A DNA stretch of 6,419 bases, taken from NCBI GenBank assembly GCA_902836725.1, contig CADFRV010000144.1:1-6419 (forward strand), written 5' to 3'. Every line of letters starts with the position of its first letter. Position 1 is the stretch's first letter. Positions 1 to 6,419 of this stretch are shown piece after piece. The stretch is from Muribaculaceae bacterium. GTDB taxonomy: Bacteria > Bacteroidota > Bacteroidia > Bacteroidales > Muribaculaceae. Position numbers and translations under genes: made by a program. The notes beneath the pieces were generated by a model. It saw nothing but the letters and a program-made list of their open reading frames with translations, did no database searches and had not been told where the DNA came from.

Positions 1-2157
1 GAAGGTGGTGTAGGCCATCTGGATTTCCGGCTGGGCGTTGAGCTGAGCCAGGAAGTTCTGTACCACGCTGAAGAAGGTGTTGATATCGCCGCCGGTCTTG
101 TCCTGCATCTTCAGCTCGAAACCGTTGGTCACGGAGTAACCGGTGATCATAGGGGGCGCGAAAGCGATCACACGGCCGTCCTTGATTACCTGATTGGCCA
201 TGGCGTAGAACTGGCCGATGACGGCGTCCACGCTTTCTGTCTTCTTGTCGCGCTTGCTCCAGTCTTTAAGCTTGATGATGAAGGCACCGTATGTCGGGCC
301 CTGGCCGGCGATGAAGCTGTAGCCGGCGATCTCCTGACGGAACTCGATGCAAGGGATCTGCGCCAGCACGGCGTCGATCTTATGCATGGTCTCCACGGTG
401 CGTTCCTGCGATGTGCCCGGGGGCATGTCGACCATCACGAAGAATGTGCCGGTATCCTCATTGGGCACCAGGGCGGTAGGTGTTATGCTCATAAGCCATA
501 CGAGCACTGCCACACTGGCTGCCACCAGACCCGCAGAGGTCACCTTGTGGCGTATGAAGAAGTTCACACCTTTCTTGTAATGATTGAGCTGTGCGTCGTA
601 CATTACGTTGAACCAGGTGTGGAAACGTTTTACGAAGTTCTGTTTCTTGCCGTGCTCGTCGGTATGCGGCTTGAGGAACACGGCGCAGAGTGCCGGCGAC
701 AGGGTAAGGGCGTTCAGAGCCGAGAAACCGATGGAGATGGCCATGGTGAGACCGAACTGCTGGTAGAACACACCGGCTGTACCGGGCATGAACGACACGG
801 GAATGAACACGAGCATCATGACCAGGGTGATGGAGACGATGGCGCCGCCGATCTCGCTCATGGCGTCGATGGAGGCCTTGCGGGCGCTCTTGTATCCGGC
901 GTCGAGCTTGGCATGCACAGCCTCCACCACCACGATGGCGTCGTCCACCACAATGGCTATGGCGAGCACCAGAGCCGACAGGGTGATGAGGTTAAGGGAG
1001 AAGCCGATGATCTTCAGCACGAAGAATGTGCCCACGAGGGCCACGGGGATAGCGATGGCGGGGATGATGGTCGAGCGGATGTCCTGAAGGAAGATGTATA
1101 CCACAACGAATACCAGGATGAACGCCTCGATGAGGGTGTGTACCACCTTGTCGATGGAGGCGTAGAGGAAGTCGTTGTTGTTCATCGGGATGGCGAATGC
1201 CAGTCCTTCGGGGAGATCCTTCTCGAGATTCTTCACCTGGGCGAGGCAGTCGTTGATGATCTGGGTGGCGTTGGAGCCGGCGGTCTGGAACACGATGGCC
1301 ATGGTGCCGGGGTGTCCGTTGAGCTGTGAGCCGAATTCATATGTCACCTTGCCGAGTTCCACGTCGGCTACATCTTTCAGGTAAAGCACCTCGCCGTTGG
1401 GAGTGGCGCGTACCACGATGTTCTCAAATTCCTCGGGGGTGGTGTAGCGGCCGCGGTACTTCATGGTGTACTGGAAGCTCTGGTCGCCCTGGGCGCCGAA
1501 AGAGCCGGGGGCAGCCTCGATGTTCTGGTCCCTCAGCGCGGCGGCCACGTCGCTCGGGTTGAGGCCGTACTGGGCCATAACCTCAGGCTTGAGCCATACA
1601 CGCATTGAATAGTCACCGCCGAAGCTCATCACGTCGCCCACGCCCTTCACACGCTGGAGCACAGGGATGACGTTGATCTTCATGTAGTTGTCAAGGAACT
1701 CGTTGTCATATTTGTCGGTGGGCGCATACAGAGCCACACCCACAAGCATGGAGCTCTGGCGTTTCTGGGTAAGCACACCTACCTGGGTCACTTCGGCCGG
1801 GAGCAGGTTGAGGGCCTTGGACACACGGTTCTGCACGTCTACGGCGGCCATGTCAGGGTCGAAGCCCTGCTCGAAGTGTACGTTGATGGTGGCCGCGCCG
1901 GTGTTTGTGGCGGTCGATTCGATATATGTCATACCCTCGGCGCCGTTGATCGACTCCTCGAGGGGGGCGATTACCGAGTTGAGCACCGCCTGTGCGTTGG
2001 CGCCCGCGTAGGTCGTTGATACCGAGATGGTCGGGGGGGCTATGTCTGGGTACTGGGTGATTGGCAGGGATGCCAGACCGATCATGCCCAACAGCACAAT
2101 GAATATTGATATAACCGTCGAGAGCACCGGGCGGTTAATAAAGGTATCTAATTTCAT
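1..2157 (-). CDS. RND efflux pump inner-membrane permease, HAE1/AcrB type (3' end outside window)
   Basis: This is the proton-driven inner-membrane pump of a tripartite efflux system, expected to export hydrophobic or amphiphilic compounds from periplasm and inner membrane. I translated it by hand from ATG at 2157; the frame stays open for 719 codons to position 1, against about 1050 residues for the family, so roughly the last third is missing. The N-terminus (MKLDTFINRPVLSTVISIF) is the classic RND first helix, followed by an ITQYPDIAPP motif like AcrB's. Helices follow at about 338-430, with VVDDAIVVVE carrying Asp405-Asp406, the counterparts of the AcrB proton-relay pair Asp407/Asp408. 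Further helices lie at about 435-495 and 538-560. The second porter half begins near 565. Phe179 sits where AcrB has Phe178, and GYSF at 612-615 matches the AcrB switch loop GFGF. The relay lysine and arginine of the C-terminal half are not visible. It follows the adaptor gene with a 114-bp gap. The family is certain; the substrate is unknown. Confidence 0.96.
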   Translation of the reverse strand, partial: MKLDTFINRPVLSTVISIFIVLLGMIGLASLPITQYPDIAPPTISVSTTYAGANAQAVLNSVIAPLEESINGAEGMTYIESTATNTGAATINVHFEQGFDPDMAAVDVQNRVSKALNLLPAEVTQVGVLTQKRQSSMLVGVALYAPTDKYDNEFLDNYMKINVIPVLQRVKGVGDVMSFGGDYSMRVWLKPEVMAQYGLNPSDVAAALRDQNIEAAPGSFGAQGDQSFQYTMKYRGRYTTPEEFENIVVRATPNGEVLYLKDVADVELGKVTYEFGSQLNGHPGTMAIVFQTAGSNATQIINDCLAQVKNLEKDLPEGLAFAIPMNNNDFLYASIDKVVHTLIEAFILVFVVVYIFLQDIRSTIIPAIAIPVALVGTFFVLKIIGFSLNLITLSALVLAIAIVVDDAIVVVEAVHAKLDAGYKSARKASIDAMSEIGGAIVSITLVMMLVFIPVSFMPGTAGVFYQQFGLTMAISIGFSALNALTLSPALCAVFLKPHTDEHGKKQNFVKRFHTWFNVMYDAQLNHYKKGVNFFIRHKVTSAGLVAASVAVLVWLMSITPTALVPNEDTGTFFVMVDMPPGTSQERTVETMHKIDAVLAQIPCIEFRQEIAGYSFIAGQGPTYGAFIIKLKDWSKRDKKTESVDAVIGQFYAMANQVIKDGRVIAFAPPMITGYSVTNGFELKMQDKTGGDINTFFSVVQNFLAQLNAQPEIQMAYTTF

Positions 2158-2203
2158 TTCTGTGGTTTATAATAAAGGAATTCAGAAATTTCCGTAAAAG
2201 TGG

Positions 2204-2228
2204 CGCTCCCCGCTGATGCCGGGGGGCG
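2204..2228 (-). other. GC-rich hairpin between adaptor and pump genes
   Basis: In the 114-bp gap, CCCCG (2208-2212) pairs with CGGGG (2220-2224) around a 7-nt loop. CGC at 2204-2206 pairs with GCG at 2226-2228 across one mismatch (2207/2225). In the minus-strand transcript it lies 43 nt after the adaptor stop. The following bases, CCACTTTTACGG, give only a short T-run, so it is not a convincing full terminator. It may attenuate read-through, or stabilise the upstream mRNA so that adaptor exceeds pump. The 46 nt between hairpin and pump ATG are AT-rich and carry no clear Shine-Dalgarno. Confidence 0.4.
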
Positions 2229-2271
2229 GCTGCTTTGCCGGAGTTTGATGGTGATGACAGGGGGAAACCGG

Positions 2272-3462
2272 TTACTGTTGTGCTCCCTGCTGTTGTGCGG
2301 CGGCTGCCTGGCGCGCTGCCATCTCGGCTGCGTCGACTGCCTTGATGGCCATGTCGGGACGCACTTTGGTGCCCACACCTTCCACTACCACGCGTTGGCC
2401 GTTGGTGAGGCCGCTGGTCACGATGTAGTTCTTGCCGTCATCCTGGGGATAAACGGTGATGGGGGTGCTGACAGTCTTGCTTGAGTCATTTACAGTGTAG
2501 ACGAATCTGCGGTCCTGTACCTCGAAGGCGGCTTTCTGCGGTATGATGATCACGCTGTCGATGTGGTGGGGAATCATGATCTGGCCTGTGGAGCCGCTGC
2601 GCAGCATGCCGTTCAGGTTCTTGAAGCGGGCGCGCACGTTGGCCGAGCCGGTGGTGTTGTTTATCACACCCGATACTGTGGCCACGGTGCCGGTTTCAGG
2701 ATATACGGTGCCGTCGGAGAGCTTGAGCTGCACAGGAGGCATCTGGGCGATGGCCTCGTTGAGGCTGATCTTGCCACCGTCTGTCATGTCGAGTATCTCC
2801 TTTTCGTTGAGCGAGAAGTAGGCGTATATGTCGGAGTTGTCGCTTACAGTGGTAAGGGGACTCGGCATCGACGGGGAAGCGAGCGATCCTTCACGGTTGG
2901 GGATGGAACCGACGAAACCGTCGGAAGGAGCTGTCACAACTGTGTAGCTGAGGTTCTTTTTCGCGTTGGTAAGAGCGGCATTCGCCTGTGCCAGCGCGGC
3001 CTCTGCCTGTGCCAGGGAGTTCTTGGCGAGCTGGTTCTCATATTCGCTGATGATATTCTTGTCGAAAAGACGCTGTTTGTTGGCGGCGGTGAGGCGGGCG
3101 CTCTCCACTGCGGTCTTGGCCGAGTTTACGGAAGCGGCTGCCTGGTCCACGGCTGCCTGGTACTGTACCTGGTCGAGAGTGAAAAGCACCTGGCCTTTAC
3201 GTACATAGTCGCCTTCATCCACATTTACTTTGGTCACGAAACCGGAAACAAGCGGGCGCACTTCCACGTCGGTCTTGCCTTTGATCGTGGTTGACAGGTA
3301 GGTGGTCAGATCGGCAGTACCCGGCTGCACTGTTACAGTGGCGATTTCGGGAGTCATGTCGGGCATCTGCTGGGCGTTCTTGTCGCCGCAAGACGCCAAA
3401 GTGAGCACTGTCGCCGAGAGTGCCGCCATAGCGGTAAGCGACTGAACTTTGCACTTCTTCAT
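2272..3462 (-). CDS. RND efflux periplasmic adaptor lipoprotein (membrane fusion protein, AcrA/MexA type)
   Basis: This adaptor links the RND pump to an outer-membrane channel. At 396 residues it is complete and of normal family length. Residues 1-25 form a lipoprotein signal peptide with a lipobox (LASC), so Cys25 is the predicted lipidated residue, anchoring the mature protein at a membrane facing the periplasm. The first lipoyl half-motif is at about 61-98 (VRPLVSGFVTKVNVDEGDYV). An Ala/Gln-rich coiled-coil hairpin covers about 100-170. The second lipoyl half is at about 172-206 (TVVTAPSDGFVGSI). A beta-barrel (about 208-300) and membrane-proximal domain (about 300-375) follow. The last 19 residues are an Ala/Gln-rich, probably disordered tail. 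ATG at 3462 is chosen because the signal peptide starts there and an A-rich stretch precedes it, typical of Bacteroidota translation starts. It is the first gene of the efflux operon, with the pump directly downstream. Confidence 0.95.
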   Translation of the reverse strand: MKKCKVQSLTAMAALSATVLTLASCGDKNAQQMPDMTPEIATVTVQPGTADLTTYLSTTIKGKTDVEVRPLVSGFVTKVNVDEGDYVRKGQVLFTLDQVQYQAAVDQAAASVNSAKTAVESARLTAANKQRLFDKNIISEYENQLAKNSLAQAEAALAQANAALTNAKKNLSYTVVTAPSDGFVGSIPNREGSLASPSMPSPLTTVSDNSDIYAYFSLNEKEILDMTDGGKISLNEAIAQMPPVQLKLSDGTVYPETGTVATVSGVINNTTGSANVRARFKNLNGMLRSGSTGQIMIPHHIDSVIIIPQKAAFEVQDRRFVYTVNDSSKTVSTPITVYPQDDGKNYIVTSGLTNGQRVVVEGVGTKVRPDMAIKAVDAAEMAARQAAAAQQQGAQQ

Positions 3463-3480
3463 TGTTTTCTCTTTTTTAGT
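3463..3480 (-). promoter_or_regulatory. A-rich translation initiation region of the adaptor gene
   Basis: The 18 nt before the ATG read ACTAAAAAAGAGAAAACA on the minus strand. There is no strong Shine-Dalgarno core, but the A-rich character is what Bacteroidota use at well-translated genes. It supports the ATG at 3462 as the true start. Confidence 0.45.
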
Positions 3481-3535
3481 CTTATATTGTTCCTATTAAA
3501 TTGCTTTTCAGGGGCCATCCCTCCCAAACTGTCTG

Positions 3536-3564
3536 CAAAATTACTCATTTATATAAGTACGAAA
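3536..3564 (-). promoter_or_regulatory. Predicted Bacteroides-type promoter of the RND efflux operon
   Basis: On the minus strand TAATTTTG at 3543-3536 is a perfect match to the Bacteroides -7 consensus TAnnTTTG. The best -33 candidate is TTTC (3564-3561), 17 nt upstream: a mismatched element with shorter spacing than the usual 19-21 nt, so basal activity may be low and regulator dependent. Transcription would start around 3529-3531, giving a leader of roughly 67-69 nt before the adaptor ATG at 3462. Confidence 0.5.
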
Positions 3565-3582
3565 TATGATATAAATCATATT
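3563..3582. promoter_or_regulatory. Candidate operator: perfect 8+8 palindrome in the efflux promoter
   Basis: AATATGAT (3563-3570), spacer ATAA, ATCATATT (3575-3582): a perfect inverted repeat of 8 bp per arm. Its promoter-proximal edge is 19 nt upstream of the -7 box, so it overlaps the place where a Bacteroides -33 element would sit. That position suits a dimeric repressor such as the TetR/AcrR or MarR proteins that commonly control RND pumps, or an activator that compensates for the poor -33 box. No regulator gene is in the window, so the protein is not known. Confidence 0.5.
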
Positions 3583-3611
3583 GGGTCTGTTTTTAACATG
3601 TTTTAATGCCT

Positions 3612-3649
3612 GATATACATTCATAACACGCTGTGCTCCTTTGTATATC
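3612..3649. repeat. Widely spaced 8-bp inverted repeat upstream of the efflux promoter
   Basis: GATATACA at 3612-3619 is matched exactly by its reverse complement TGTATATC at 3642-3649, with a 22-nt spacer. The arms lie about 70-105 bp upstream of the -7 box of the efflux operon. The arm sequence TGATATA (3611-3617) also occurs in the near-promoter palindrome at 3567-3573, 44 bp away, about four helical turns. This could be paired binding sites for a regulator; it is sequence pattern only. Confidence 0.4.
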
Positions 3650-3664
3650 GCCGGTGGAGCGGAC

Positions 3665-3677
3665 GGCAACTTTTGCC
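3665..3677 (-). other. Small hairpin downstream of the terminator
   Basis: GGCAA (3665-3669) and TTGCC (3673-3677) form a perfect 5-bp stem with a 3-nt loop, 15 nt beyond the main terminator stem in the direction of transcription. No U-run follows. It could be a weak second element of the terminator, or chance. Confidence 0.25.
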
Positions 3678-3692
3678 ATGGTAGTTAAGCAG

Positions 3693-3727
3693 CGGGCGGT
3701 GTGCCGCGTTTTACGACACACCGCCCG
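3693..3727 (-). terminator. Probable transcription terminator of the surface-protein gene
   Basis: CGGGCGGTGTG at 3693-3703 and CACACCGCCCG at 3717-3727 form a perfect 11-bp GC-rich stem with a 13-nt loop; two more CG pairs can form inside the loop (3707-3708 with 3714-3715). It begins 25 nt after the stop codon of the large surface-protein gene, as expected for an intrinsic terminator on the minus strand. On the transcript the stem is followed by CTGCTTAACT rather than a clean U-tract, so strength is uncertain. It may instead, or also, protect the mRNA 3' end. Confidence 0.7.
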
Positions 3728-3752
3728 GATGACATGAGGATTGACTGTCAGA

Positions 3753-6419
3753 TTATTTTACCACGACTTTCGCTGTGGCTTGCGGGGAAGCCACAAGGTA
3801 GACGCCGGGCGCCATCGGTATGGCGAGACGGTCGGAAGCGGGAGCGCCGCTCCATATCACCACACCGTCGGCACGCGATACGGTCAGCTGCATGCCGGAG
3901 GCGCCTTCGATGATCAGGCTTCCTGCCGTGGCGGTGACTTTCATCGTGGCGGCCGCGGCGGCCTCGATGCCGCTTGTGGCCACGGTGATGATGTTGGAGA
4001 AGTTGGACTCACCCATGTCGTAGACCGCGGTAACGGCATATTTGGGAGTGCGGCCCGCGGCGAACGGTTCGCTGAATCCGGGTTCGGTTACAAGCGCGTC
4101 GTTGATGCGCACGCCGTTGCGGTACACGTTGTAGCCGCTCACAGCGATCGGGGTGGGTTCCGCGCCGGCCGGTATGTACGATATGTCATCGACAAGGAGC
4201 ACGAAGCGGTTGCGCGATGTGCAGCGGATGGCGAAGTACTGTGTGCCTTCCGCAACAGTCACATTGTACTGTGTCCATGCTGCGGGCACTTCAGCAGCGA
4301 TACCTTTGACACGCTCGAAACTTGTGGTCTCGCGGTCTGTCTGAGACGTGAGCACCTCAATGGTCTCCAGGCCATACATGTCGGAATAGCTTCGGGCGAA
4401 GAAGGTTATGGTCTGTGCCTCGCCGGAAAGGCGCGGTGAAATCAGCCAGTCGTCGTTCCTGCCGTCGATATCGCCGAATGCGGCCAGCACCTGGCTCCCC
4501 GAGTGGGGCATCCATCCGGTAGGCGTGCCTTCACCGTTGACAAGCAGCAGACCGGCCTGCGACGGATTGAACACCTGGAATGCCATCGGTTTGCCCGCAT
4601 TGGGATAGGCGACTGTGGTGCTCGAGGTGTTATTGATCGTGAATGTGCCGTTTCCGCCATCCACATCAACCACGGTCCATTCGCCGATGTTGTCGGTGAT
4701 AAATGCCTCGTAGTCCTCGAACTTGTCGGTCACCGGCTGCGGATCTATCAGCGCGTCGGACACGGGGCTCCAGGTTAGGTTCACGTTGGTGCCGTCATAG
4801 CTGCCTGACAGGTCGGTCACTGTGGGCCAGTGTGGCATCTCCACGTCTACTTTCGGAGCTATCAGGGTGTTGTCGGCGAGGTTCGTGTCGGAAGGATAGA
4901 TGATCTTCATGCCGAATGCTGCTTTTGTCGACATGGTCACGGCAGGCATCACTTTGAATTCATAAGTGGCGGTTTCGAGCGGCTGTACCTTCCGCCCATC
5001 CTGGCTCTCGAGTTTCATGCCGTTTACCCAAAGCTCAACCGAATATCCTTCGGCTGCCTGGGTGCCCACATTCATGACCGTAGCGGTTACAGTGGTCTCT
5101 GTGCCGACCTTTATCTCGGAGGGAGCGGTCACGTCGAGTGCCGCCAGATCGGTGGGAGCGGGATCGCGTACCACGATGTTGTCGACATGGATATGGCGTC
5201 CCACGCTTCCTGTGGAGGCACGCAGGCCGAGCTGCACGAATCGTGCGCCCTCAATGTCGGGGAAGGGCATGCGGATGAAGTTCCATCCGTTGTGCGCCTT
5301 GGTGAAATCGACTTTCCCCACCGGCTTGTACTCCTCGTAGTTCGACGATACCGTTACAGAGAGGTCACCCTCCATGCCGTCGGCATAGTAGTACCAGAAA
5401 TCTACTGCGGGAGTGGTAGCTCCGGTGACATCGATCTTTGCCGAGTATATCATCGCTTCGTCGTTGTCGGCCGCCGGGATGAAGGTGAGCAGACCGCCGT
5501 CGTTGTCCTGCGGGTTGGCCAGGGGGCTGAGGCCGGTGTCGGATGTGAACCAGCGTCCTCCCATTCCCCAGAGGTATTGTCCCCACGGTGAGGTCTGGTT
5601 CACCGCGCCGATGAACGACTCGCTGAAAGGCATCTTGTATGGATCGCCGAGGGCGAGTACGTTGGATGTGGCCGAGTAGCCGATCCCCTGCGGTGTCTGG
5701 GCCGATACGCTCCAGGCGTAGAGATCCTGTCCTGCGGGAAGCTGAGGTATGAAATCCCAGTGGGTTTCTGTTATTCCGGTCTTTACGACTTCGCTTTCGG
5801 CGTCAAGCACAATGTATGTGAGAGCCGAGGTGTCGAACACGCCACCTTGTTCGCCTACTGTGGGGGCGTCCCATGTCATGGACACTACTCCGTCATATTC
5901 CGTGATGCGCACGTTGGTGGGACGGCCGGGAACATCCAGACCTGCAAATACCTGTACTGTAGCACCCAGGCCGCGTTTATCGTTGTGATATGCGCGTATC
6001 TCGTAAGTGTTGAGGCCGGCGGCCGGATTTTCGTCGCGCCAGCTGTAGTTCCGGTTCACTGTCACGGGTTGCATGGTGTGGACCAGTGTCTCGCCCCGGT
6101 AGATCTCAACCTTGTCGAGCGATGCCAGCGGATCACCCTCTATGGTTTTCGACGGTGTGATGAACGAAAGCGTCACTCCGAGGGAGCCGTCGGCATCGGG
6201 TGTGCCTTTGAGGCCGGTTACGGCGGCGGGAGAGTCCATGCCGGCTTCGGATGCTATCCGCAGGTTGTCGATGGCTATCACATCCATATAGGTATCGCTT
6301 GACGCATGTATTCCTATATAGTATGTGCCGTCCTCCTCTACCTGTGCCAGTCCGGATATCTCTTCGAATGTCCGGTTAGTGAACTCCATCTCTTCAATAA
6401 CGGTCACAATGTCTCCGGC
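3753..6419 (-). CDS. Large modular secreted/surface protein with choice-of-anchor J and fibronectin-III-like domains and a T9SS type A-like sorting domain (5' end outside window)
   Basis: The frame is open to the window edge, so the visible 888 residues are the C-terminal part. A GTG at 6407 is only an internal valine codon, not a credible start. Numbering from the first visible codon: residues 1-55 are the end of a jelly-roll domain (VIAIDNLRI); about 60-255 are two fibronectin-III-like modules; 263-418 form a second jelly roll, from MPFSESF to HVDNIVVRD; about 420-528 are CARDB-like (VTATVMNVGTQAAEGYSVEL); about 529-560 start another FN3-like module. Residues 565-745 are a typical cleaved-adhesin/choice-of-anchor J domain (FEDYEAF, DDWLISPRL, FFARSY, LLVDDISYI). 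An FN3-like strand set at about 750-818 (SGYNVYRNGVRI) precedes the C-terminus at about 825-888, which has the type A sorting pattern: a short beta domain, PGVYLV, and the basic ending KVVVK. The protein is probably exported by T9SS and displayed or released. No protease or other catalytic domain is visible, but one could lie upstream. The ligand and role are unknown. Confidence 0.9.
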   Translation of the reverse strand, partial: AGDIVTVIEEMEFTNRTFEEISGLAQVEEDGTYYIGIHASSDTYMDVIAIDNLRIASEAGMDSPAAVTGLKGTPDADGSLGVTLSFITPSKTIEGDPLASLDKVEIYRGETLVHTMQPVTVNRNYSWRDENPAAGLNTYEIRAYHNDKRGLGATVQVFAGLDVPGRPTNVRITEYDGVVSMTWDAPTVGEQGGVFDTSALTYIVLDAESEVVKTGITETHWDFIPQLPAGQDLYAWSVSAQTPQGIGYSATSNVLALGDPYKMPFSESFIGAVNQTSPWGQYLWGMGGRWFTSDTGLSPLANPQDNDGGLLTFIPAADNDEAMIYSAKIDVTGATTPAVDFWYYYADGMEGDLSVTVSSNYEEYKPVGKVDFTKAHNGWNFIRMPFPDIEGARFVQLGLRASTGSVGRHIHVDNIVVRDPAPTDLAALDVTAPSEIKVGTETTVTATVMNVGTQAAEGYSVELWVNGMKLESQDGRKVQPLETATYEFKVMPAVTMSTKAAFGMKIIYPSDTNLADNTLIAPKVDVEMPHWPTVTDLSGSYDGTNVNLTWSPVSDALIDPQPVTDKFEDYEAFITDNIGEWTVVDVDGGNGTFTINNTSSTTVAYPNAGKPMAFQVFNPSQAGLLLVNGEGTPTGWMPHSGSQVLAAFGDIDGRNDDWLISPRLSGEAQTITFFARSYSDMYGLETIEVLTSQTDRETTSFERVKGIAAEVPAAWTQYNVTVAEGTQYFAIRCTSRNRFVLLVDDISYIPAGAEPTPIAVSGYNVYRNGVRINDALVTEPGFSEPFAAGRTPKYAVTAVYDMGESNFSNIITVATSGIEAAAAATMKVTATAGSLIIEGASGMQLTVSRADGVVIWSGAPASDRLAIPMAPGVYLVASPQATAKVVVK

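Noticed and set aside
382..1329. Long plus-strand open frame (315 codons) antisense to the pump gene
   Set aside because: Its translation is a low-complexity His/Gly/Asp/Glu-rich sequence with no domain, as expected from the complement of GC-rich hydrophobic-helix codons. The opposite frame is a clear RND pump.
2154..2378. Minus-strand 74-codon frame bridging the adaptor end and the pump start
   Set aside because: It overlaps the adaptor 3' end out of frame, and its product has no recognisable features.
2563..3294. Plus-strand open frame of 243 codons antisense to the adaptor
   Set aside because: It lies wholly opposite the adaptor coding sequence, has no recognisable motif, and is explained as a shadow of biased codon use.
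3595..3602. AACATGTT 8-bp palindrome upstream of the efflux promoter
   Set aside because: Short, in AT-rich DNA, with flanks that do not extend the symmetry; likely chance.
4830..5591. Plus-strand open frames opposite the surface-protein gene (also 3741-4439 and 5760-6302)
   Set aside because: No domain, signal peptide or credible start context; the minus-strand frame has coherent FN3 and jelly-roll modules throughout.
6405..6407. GTG as the start codon of the surface-protein gene
   Set aside because: The frame continues upstream to the window edge and this GTG lies inside a jelly-roll domain, with no signal peptide following it.
1..6419. CRISPR array, insertion sequence, tRNA or rRNA
   Set aside because: No regularly spaced direct repeats, transposase motifs, terminal repeats or structured RNA signatures were seen. 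Nearly all sequence is explained by the three coding regions.

Overview
The window looks like a chromosomal piece of a moderately GC-rich member of the Bacteroidota, most likely order Bacteroidales. Four things point there. A large secreted protein ends in a type IX secretion (T9SS) type A-like sorting domain. The non-coding DNA contains a perfect Bacteroides-type -7 box (TAnnTTTG). The ribosome-binding region of the adaptor gene is A-rich and has no Shine-Dalgarno core. The RND adaptor is predicted to be a lipoprotein. I cannot name the genus from this sequence.

All three genes lie on the minus strand, so transcription runs from high to low coordinates. First (6419 to 3753) is the C-terminal 888 residues of a large modular surface or secreted protein whose N-terminus is outside the window. 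It is built of cleaved-adhesin/choice-of-anchor jelly-roll domains alternating with fibronectin-III-like and CARDB-like modules, followed by the sorting domain. It ends in front of a perfect 11-bp hairpin that is probably its terminator.

Next is a 290-bp, mostly AT-rich intergenic region (3463-3752). Besides the terminator hairpin it holds a -7 box, a perfect 8+8 palindrome where a -33 element would sit, and a second, widely spaced 8-bp inverted repeat further upstream. It looks like a regulated promoter for the genes that follow.

Last is an RND multidrug-efflux operon: a periplasmic adaptor lipoprotein (3462 to 2272), then, after a 114-bp gap holding a GC-rich hairpin, the inner-membrane HAE1/AcrB-type pump (2157 to 1). 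The pump is cut by the window edge after 719 of roughly 1050 residues. The adaptor should bridge the pump to an outer-membrane channel of the TolC/OprM type, which would be expected beyond position 1 but is not visible. No local regulator gene, tRNA, rRNA, mobile element or CRISPR array was seen.

I found no convincing novel system. The coding content is ordinary for the group. The most interesting unexplained signals are the palindromes in the efflux promoter and the domain architecture of the surface protein.
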